Source: Penicillus capitatus
Taxonomy: Eukaryota; Chlorophyta
NCBI GenBank assembly: GCA_965649825.1
Contig: OZ287700.1
Location: 1,426,001 to 1,490,000 of the forward strand
Reading direction: 5' to 3'
DNA: 64,000 bases
Positions 57,201-64,000 of this stretch are shown piece by piece. A program made the translations under genes and the position numbers. Position 1 is the stretch's first letter, and every line of letters starts with the position of its first letter. The notes under the pieces were generated by a model. It was not told the origin of the DNA. It searched no databases and saw only the letters and a list, made by a program, of their open reading frames with translations.

Positions 57201-58789
57201 ATCTCTGTACGGCGGAAACCACACGCGGGAGCATCAGATTCTCTCCACACAGATGAAGCAGGACCTCTGGGTCGAAAGCGCGATCAACCCTGGTCGATGC
57301 GGCATCCTTCTGCACGTCATCGTTCAAGGAGACCTGAAGGAACGCGAGGTGCACTATCCTCTCCAGGTTCGTCTGGAACGCCTTCGCTCGTTCGATGGTC
57401 GTGGAGATTGCTGCGCAGCTGACGTTGATTTCGTCCGACGGGGGATTTCTCTCCGCCTACCAGTGCTACTTTCCGCCCGAACAGATCGACACGATCTCCG
57501 TCGCCCAGACCTACACACGTTTTCGCTTTGGTCCCTTGGCATTGCAGTAATGTCTGTGCGGGTGTAGGAAACGAGAGCGTGCAGAATGAGATCCAGCCGT
57601 CTGTTCTGGGTCCCGTGGTTTCGGAAATGATGCTCTCGCCTGCTGACTCGGAAACTGTCAATGCCGCCTCGGCCTTAGATTCGAGTTACTCGACGTATAT
57701 GGAGCATCAGATCTACGACGACGAACCGGGTCAGGAAGGAGATCTGGCAGCGACGCCTGCTGAACCAGTGCCCTTGGCACCGGCCGCTGCCTCCGAATTG
57801 CCGCCAAGCACGGCTGTTAACAATGAGGAACAGAAGCGGGACGAGCTTGCAGAAGACGAGGCCATACAGCGCGCATACGAAGAAGAGATCCGACTGGAGC
57901 TGAACAACTTCTCGGAGCGCACCGCCTTAGGTCTCCCTCGAAGAATGTCGGTCGAAAGAAACATCCCGTTTGTGTCTCTCTAGAGCCCTGGCAGCCGAGC
58001 GGTCTTTCAGATGCCTTCGTTCCGGCAGCAGCTGTCGTTCCGGCTCCCTTGGAGCCAGAGACCGAAGAAAAGGTAGAGGAGGAGGAGGAGAAGGCAGAAG
58101 ATGAAGTCGAAGAAGAGAAGACAGAAGAGCCAGAAGCGTCTCGAGCGGAGATCCCAGACGACACACAAGATTTCCTTCAGGCTGTGGACGTCGTCCGCGA
58201 GTTGGACATCTCTGAGGATGCATTCGTGAAGATCTTGGGCCATTGTTCGTTGAAGACCCTATCAGGTCAGCATCGGCTCTCCTTCCTGCAATCAACCATC
58301 TTCCGTCCAGGCGATTCAGTGGAGATCGGTCTGGGACTAGAGACTGGAGGGTTTCCGGTACTCTGGATCGCTCCGGAACTGAAGACGGTTCTGGAGAACT
58401 ATGCATCGGAGCATCCGTGGGTCTTCTGCATGTTGGATGATCCTTCACTTCCAGATGGCCGCTACGCCATTGATGGCGTCACAAACAACTCTAAGCTGGA
58501 AGCACGATACCTACGAGCTGTTCAACAGTTTCTCCAGAGCATCGATCCGACGCATCTTCGAACGGTAAATGGCTTGATCTCACTGTGGCTTTCAAGGTGT
58601 ACTGCCTCCCAGGTTGAACGATCTAACGAATTGGCGGATAACAAGCCGGAGCAGACAATTCAGGAAAGTGTGAAAGATCAGGCGCCCAGCGAGGCCCAGC
58701 CTGCGCAAATGAAGGTCATTCATTCCATTAGTTTCCTGTTCTGTTGTTCAAGGAAGGTGTGTCTGCAGTTTGCTCCTTTCGACGATTAG
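54257..58789 (+). CDS. XRN1-like protein with degenerate exonuclease active site
   Basis: Many exons. The N-terminus SVSRFVQWVRRRFGE ... DHLYVNLDDVL mirrors XRN1. Then SVSKHIEFLVETIRPQSQLFIAV, ALMPGTPFMERLDAHL, FKIFEEMRCARQEK, HALATREPYIYLVKE, ERSLDDFLLFCTFLGN, and WYYEYLTKQTVDWDCAYHELYAPTLSDLAS, the XRN1 tryptophan/tyrosine-rich block. RLEYLLCVLPG and VVYIGYPCKTRATVIG (D1-like) follow. XRN1 degrades 5'-monophosphate RNA, but most catalytic acidic residues here are replaced (LYLD to LYVN, AVDG to AVSG, GEGEHK to GDASFK, DADL to DAPL, GND to GNR), so catalysis is unlikely. After a 37-nt intron the tail is Glu-rich, followed by a further folded region to 58789 (GLGLETGGFPVLWIAPEL). The stop used is uncertain. 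A broken duplicate lies at 29965-36843. Confidence 0.8.
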
Positions 58790-60062
58790 GAATAACGAAT
58801 GTGGCGATATCATTATCGCTACGATTGCTGTTGTTATGCATCTTACCTTTTGCAGTGGATGTGCGTTCTTGTGTGGTTTGGTCTCGAATGTTGTGAAGGA
58901 ATGGATGAACGCTCGTTGATACAGTTGGATCGTCTTGTGTGGTTTCAACTGGACCGTTTGAAAAGAATTTGCGAATCTTTCGCTGAACAGTCAACCGACG
59001 TCATCCGGGTATCCGAGCGAAGCACTCATGCAGGTGCTGAAGTTGGGAGAGTTGAAGTTGGACGTTAAATACTCTGCCACGTCGTAATTCGTTCTCCTTT
59101 CGTGGCGCCGGGCGAACCCGAACCGGGAATCTTCGCAGATCGCGGCAAACTGATTCCGTGCCCCTTCCGGCGGGGTCTGGTAACGTCCGGAGGAGCTAAG
59201 ATCTGTGTTTCAAGACGGATCCCCTTTCGTCGCGGGAGGTCGCAACACGTGCCCCTGCAAAAGAACACAAACAGATGCTCAACTAACGAAATTGCACACA
59301 GCCAAGCATCTGCCTCCGAACTTTACAAGCTGCTCGTTTCTCTTGTCGAAGAGTTCGAGGTCCAGATTGGACACTCCACCGACGCTCGACCATTTCTTCA
59401 ACTTCTTCTCAGCTGCATCGCGTTAGATAAGCCTCCGGCGTCTGCTCAATCGCTTCCACTGTCACAAACCAGTCACAGCGTTTTAGGAGCCTGCTTGCTG
59501 CTATCTTCGAAGACATGTTAACGGCTGAAGACCAGTAGAACTCGATTCCCCAATTCGAGTCGAAGTGCCTGTGTCGATGGAATCCAAGCTGGTTTCCTAA
59601 TCGGAACGAAGCCTCCCAAAGAACCCACAATTGCTGTTTGCTTGCTCACTCTGAAAGAGTCTGCAGAGAATTGGACGCCGGATAAATCCGAGAAGATTGC
59701 TCCCATACGGACGACGCCTCGCTGCATTCGTAATCAGTCACTTGTTGAAGAACAGACGCGAAAAAAAGGATAGCCCAGAAACCTGACAAACATTTCAGTT
59801 TCATGCATCACCTCGTCAGGTTCGCGCCCTAACGCTGACTGTCCATGTCTGTTTTGTGAAACCATCGTGAAGCCGATGACGAGGACGTTCTCTTCGACGG
59901 GCGTCCTGATATTGAACTTCACGGTGATGTTGATTGCTTCCAGCTAAGCGCATTCGTTGTGCGCGTTCAAGGCGCGTATTTAAACGCACTACCAACAAGA
60001 GAGAAGCGTCATCAACAACACTTTCTGTGTCGGTGCGCATGTTTCTATCGGCATCGTTTCCA
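58790..60062. other. Unresolved region, possible minus-strand exons
   Basis: 1.27 kb without a convincing gene. On the minus strand 59960-59870 encodes NITVKFNIRTPVEENVLVIG, which resembles the first strands of a CBM20 starch-binding domain; further minus-strand open pieces lie at 59520-59730. On the plus strand 59280-59520 is open (helical, ELYKLLVSLVEEFE). I could not join any of these into a gene. Confidence 0.3.
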
Positions 60063-61573
60063 ATGAACAATACATTGTCTTCCCAGAGCGTCGCTGTGGC
60101 ACTAAGGAATTTCATAATCCTGATTGTATTCCTTATCCGCCCTGCTGTCTCTCAGAACGAATGCCTCTGTTCAACGACTGGTCGGAGCAACGGTGTCGAA
60201 GTCGATAAGCCGGGATGCATGTTACAGTCCGAGTCTGCAACGGAGCCAACCTGCTATGCCCAGAATTCAACCAACTGCAAAGAACACATGGAATCCATTG
60301 AGTATCCTGGTGCTGCTCTCATTCCGTGTTCCGTCGAAGACGCCTTGTACACGGCGGCTGAATTGAATGATGTCGATTCGATTGTCCGATTTCGCGAGCT
60401 CGGAGTTTCACTTGATACTAAGAGAAACGTTTCTTACGGCCCTTTCGGATATGAAGTCTTCTCGGTTATCGAGTATGCCGTTGTCTGGGGCAGCTTTGAT
60501 GTCATCGAAGATATGATTGTCAATGATGATTACAATTGCAACGACCACGTTTCTCTTTTCAACAGACTTTGTCGTCTGTCGAATGAGAAACACTGTCATG
60601 AAGACGACGAAAGAAGGAAAGCAATGCAGGGTTTCCTCAATATGTTTGCCGGACTAAGTTGTGATGGTGGGGTAAGCGATTCGCATACAAGGAACAGAAT
60701 CGATTACTCTGCTGCAGGCCATTGCTGACATTTTTGTGGAACCAGCACCGGGCGGGAAGCTAATGGAAATACTGGCAATGGCTGAATCTGTAGGTGTAGA
60801 TGCTCCCTGCACTGAATACACCTATTTTGCTTCATTGCGCACATCACAAGATAACGGGTATCATCACATTTGCGGCGGCGTGCTCGTTTCGAAGAACGCG
60901 GTACTTACTGCTGCACATTGTGTGGATGGAACCGGAGGTTTGAACGTCCGACTTCTTGTGCTGAATGCACGCTCCAGTGCAGGCAACGGGGGTTCATGTA
61001 CTCCGGATTTCGAAGTGCGCCTTTCTTTCTAACGACAATCAAAGTGAATCCGTTGTTCTGCAGAGCCGAAGCGTGGCATCAATCGAGATCCATCCAGATT
61101 GGTATAAGGGAAAAAATCCCCAGGCCCTAGGCAATGGATATGATTTAGCCCTGATCAAGCTGAATAAACCATCTGGTAAGAAGCCGGTCAAGCTTCAGAA
61201 AAAGAACGCCAGAACGGGGAATACCTTGAATTTCGTCGGACTCGGAAGGCAAAGCTCTCGTGGCGGTTTTTCGTCTACCTTGCAAGTGGGCAGCGTGTCT
61301 GTTCTCGACAAGGACAACTGCGAAGAAGCGTACAACACAGTCTTCCCAAAGAGTGTCCTCTGCAGTGACAGTGCATCAGAGTTCTGTGACGGAGATCAAG
61401 GAGGACCGTTGATTGATACGACATCGAAGAAAGACAAACTGGTGGCCATTGCACATTTGAGAGATCCATCAGATGACTGCGGCACGTCGGACTTCCCTGG
61501 ATTATACGCCGACATAAGGCAGTCGGGGAGCTGGATTAAGAAGACGTTGAAGAAGTTCTCCAAAAAATCTTGA
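60063..61573 (+). CDS. Secreted ankyrin-like/S1 serine protease homologue lacking the catalytic Ser
   Basis: Three exons (60063-60671, 60718-61014, 61064-61573; introns 46 and 49 nt) close in phase to 471 residues. A hydrophobic signal peptide (FIILIVFLIRPAVS) is followed by a Cys-rich segment and about 120 residues of ankyrin-like helices (ALYTAAELNDVDSIVRF, VIEYAVVWGSFDVIEDMI). The C-terminal 230 residues are chymotrypsin-fold (S1): HHICGGVLVSKNAVLTAAHC with His270, YDLALIKL with Asp329, and FCDGDQGGPLI, where the nucleophile Ser is Gln414 (codon 61397-61399). It should fold as a protease but not cleave peptides. The usual IVGG activation site is not seen. Serine-protease homologues elsewhere act as adhesion or regulatory proteins; the role here is unknown. 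Confidence 0.8.
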
Positions 61574-63318
61574 AGATCAGCGCTTTCGTTTGCACCTTTG
61601 AATCAAGCCATACTGTAAAGTCCTCTTTTAGCTTTTATCATGTCTGCCTGTCTGACTGCCTTTATGAAATTCTGAACACGCGCAAACTACATTTCTGAGT
61701 GTCACTGTACCAGTTTCACTTCCATTAATCTTTCATCATTGTGAGTGAACGTTCTCGTTCGTGCGCTATTGGATGAAGCCTTTGGTGTGTCTCCTCTGCT
61801 TGAGGCAGAACAGATAGTCCTCGTCGGACGTTTCTAACACCTCCAAGAAAGACTCCGCTTGACACGATCCCTAACATTCGGATGCAGAGCTCAGGTGTAG
61901 CTGAGTGTTGCAGTCGTCGAGAGTGGCCTGCGAGTCAACATGCCTTCGTTCGACCTTGCTGGCCCCATTAGATTGCCATGGTGCGGAAATCGACGACGCG
62001 ATCATCCACGTCGAGACGTGTGCATAACGGCCACCTGCGGACGCGCATGGCATTGAAAACTGGGCAAGTTCTGAGCCTATATAAACAGAACGTCTGTTAG
62101 ATGAGGACCAAGGAACACCTTATCGGTTGTGGTGTTTCATCGACGGCGTCGTTCGGCGACAAACCAAATTACTGAACTAACTTCAAAGGAGCACGAAGAA
62201 GACAAGTGTTTGACTGCAGAGTAGTGACCTACCGCACTCCTATCCCTTGCGCAGAGAATCGCTGGATCGTCTTTTAGGGATGTTTTGATCTTTGGCCGTG
62301 AAGGAGAATAGCAATGCGGGTTGATAAAACACTTACAGAAGGAAGCATTGACCGATTTCGTGACGGAGGTTGAACCCAATGGTTTCACAGTGTCGAGTCA
62401 GCAGAATAAGCGTCGGAGACATTTTCCAGTCAGTGAGATCGATCTCTTTTCTGTCGCCGATCACACACACATTCTGATTCGGAGAATGAACAATATTGTA
62501 CAGGTATGATTCAACGGGACAACGAATTCTGGATTTGCATCCTACTCGGAACTAAACAGCTTAGGGACCCTCTGTCGTTCGGATGGCTCGATAGAGATGG
62601 CACAGCAGCGTTGGCAGCTTCACCAAAACAGTTGATTGACGCTCATCATATGATAAAGCGTTTGTGTCAGTGATTTGTAAGTGCACTTGGGATTCGATCC
62701 GTCGTTTCGGCAACGAACTTACTCTGTTCTTTCATCACTTTCACGAGGCTCCCTAGATAATCGGTCCAGCGTTGCAAGAAGATTCTAGATTTGGCCATTC
62801 GCTGAAATCTCGCCAGTTTTTCGCACGGGCTGCTTTTGTCGATGCTCTTGTTCTCTTTATGTCCGTTTCTTCGCAAGGACGTTTATTTTCTCTCACTCCA
62901 GTAAAACAGAGGATATTTAGAAAACGATCAAACCCCCTTCTGTGGGCTGCTGCTGAGGTGAGGAAAGCCTCCTGGTTTGTGACCGAGGCTGCGAAGGAGA
63001 TGAATGGATGTCAACCACGGAATACTCTGTTTGATGTGGGGTTTAGCGAGTAGCCTTTGATCAGCACATGGTGGAAACAGCGCTATCCTTCTTCGCGTCT
63101 ATCATCGCAAGACGTCTGTTGGTTAAGAGAGACAGGGATATCCATCAGATTCGTTATTCTGTTGCAGATAGACGCACAAGCGATATCAGCAAAAATCGGA
63201 GATCTCTCTAATAATTGAAAGGGTCTTTTGCAGCTGATAGATTCCATGCGCAAATTCCGAGCCATCATTTGCAGTCCTTTTCGTTTGTAGCCCTCGGTGT
63301 CGTCGACCCGTTTCAAAA
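61574..63318. other. Unresolved region; possible minus-strand multi-exon gene
   Basis: Minus-strand pieces look exon-like. The one at 62885-62740 (KLARFQRMAKSRIFLQRW, KVMKEQ) ends at a strong GTAAGT donor. The one at 62500-62325 (VCVIGDRKEIDLTDWKMSP) also ends at a GTAAGT donor. Upstream pieces lie at 63300-63190. I cannot join them with confidence and recognise no family. On the plus strand a TATATAAA string lies at 62078-62085 with only a 24-codon ORF after it. Confidence 0.3.
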
Positions 63319-63644
63319 ATGGCAGACAAAACTCTTGTTCTTCTACTGATCTTCTGTGTTGGCTTCATGCTCTCTGTGCCACATACGGAAGGGCGAAACA
63401 TGCAACCAGGCGATTTTTCCGACTTCGGTCTACAGGCCGCGGTTGCCGAATCAAATGCCGGACCTCCCCTCCCGGCAACGGAGACGGTGGTGACGAAACC
63501 GCTACCGAAACCTTCGTGTACGCCTTCGGTAAGACGCAAACGCCGCGTGATCGGCGTGAGTCATCTTGTTCGATTCAGGGATTCGAGTGCTCTTCGTCGG
63601 TGGAATGTTGCAGCAATGAGTGTGTCTATTATATCTGTAGCTGA
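63319..63644 (+). CDS. Small secreted cystine-knot-like peptide precursor
   Basis: Exon 1 (63319-63528) and exon 2 (63579-63644), joined over a 50-nt GT-AG intron, give 91 residues. The first 24 residues are a signal peptide (TLVLLLIFCVGFML). A Pro/Thr-rich propeptide-like stretch follows. The C-terminal 30 residues hold six cysteines spaced C-x6-C-x5-CC-x3-C-x4-C, the pattern of inhibitor-cystine-knot (knottin) peptides, with the first cysteine in exon 1 and the other five in exon 2. Knottins include protease inhibitors, antimicrobials and toxins, so spacing alone does not give a function. If the intron is retained the frame runs to 63750 without the cysteine motif. Confidence 0.65.
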
Positions 63645-64000
63645 GTTCGAAGGCACTCATGTCTTTCGCCGTTGTCGACTTGAACCCTTTTTGCACAAAG
63701 TCTACCGACGCTCTCTGTTAAACGCGTGGATGATGCTCGGCGTTAGATAGAGCGAATGCAATACGTCGTCTTCAAGCGGATCATCGAAAGGCTCTTCGTG
63801 GCCACGCGCCGTTCATCGTGAGCAGACCCTCGATCATTGTCCGACGAAAAAATCGTCTCCAGAGCGTCCTGGTATCGAAGTGTCACGACGAGATTCTGCG
63901 ATCTGCGGCCTCTGTCCTCCCCGGATGAGTCATGCCGTTGCATACACAGAGCGTTGGTTGGCAGTTTTGTCATGATCGATGGAAAACGATGTTCGTCAGA
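63645..64000. other. Downstream region, no gene seen
   Basis: 356 bp to the window end with only short, unrecognised ORFs. Confidence 0.4.

Noticed and set aside
59090-59250. tRNA or structural RNA
   Set aside because: GC-rich with a TTCG-containing stretch, but no cloverleaf with matching acceptor and T stems could be drawn.
1-64000. CRISPR arrays, bacterial operons, rRNA genes
   Set aside because: No regularly spaced direct repeats or rRNA-like sequence were seen, and the spliceosomal introns show the DNA is eukaryotic nuclear.

Overview
This is nuclear DNA from a photosynthetic, flagellated microbial eukaryote (an alga). The evidence is: many short GT-AG introns that restore recognisable proteins; plastid-pathway genes (DXR of the MEP pathway, uroporphyrinogen-III synthase, carotenoid isomerase, a DUF1350 protein, an mTERF protein); typical eukaryotic cell-biology genes (ASPM, RAB3GAP1, USO1/p115, RTF2, LONP2, TMEM120); and the axonemal-dynein assembly factor DNAAF10/WDR92, which implies motile cilia. 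The plastid-type proteins start with basic, Ser/Thr/Arg-rich leaders and show no obvious hydrophobic signal peptide. That leans weakly towards a primary plastid; I do not name a taxon.

Layout. 0.4-4.5 kb: a large receptor (periplasmic-binding-like ectodomain, Cys-rich repeats, about 7 TM helices). 5.5-16.5 kb: a very compact block holding a 9-exon coiled-coil gene, TMEM120, HemD, DUF1350, an ABC ATPase/permease pair of the STAR1/STAR2 (FetA/FetB) type, an unknown secreted or membrane protein, and Ubl-RTF2. Neighbouring starts or stops there overlap or lie 20-100 bp apart. 16.9-30 kb: ASPM, CRTISO, RAB3GAP1, DXR. 30-36.8 kb: a broken duplicate of an XRN1-like gene, split by a full-length non-LTR retrotransposon (LINE) with both ORFs open and a 13-bp target-site duplication. 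37-54 kb: an ALYREF-like RRM gene, a kelch gene, a CASTOR/POLLUX channel, a signal-peptide ankyrin protein, LONP2 ending in a PTS1 signal, DNAAF10, USO1 and an mTERF gene. 54.2-58.8 kb: the full XRN1-like gene, whose active-site residues are mostly replaced. 60-64 kb: a secreted ankyrin-like/S1 serine-protease fusion lacking the catalytic serine, a poorly resolved stretch, and a small secreted cystine-knot-like peptide.

Introns were placed by reading frame, homology and GT-AG ends. Many are only 31-60 nt. Where I give exon coordinates, the codon phases close exactly. Most genes are unrelated housekeeping neighbours. The parts most worth following up are the pseudo-exonuclease with its broken, LINE-interrupted copy, the pseudoprotease fusion, the overlapping ABC transporter pair, and the cystine-knot peptide.
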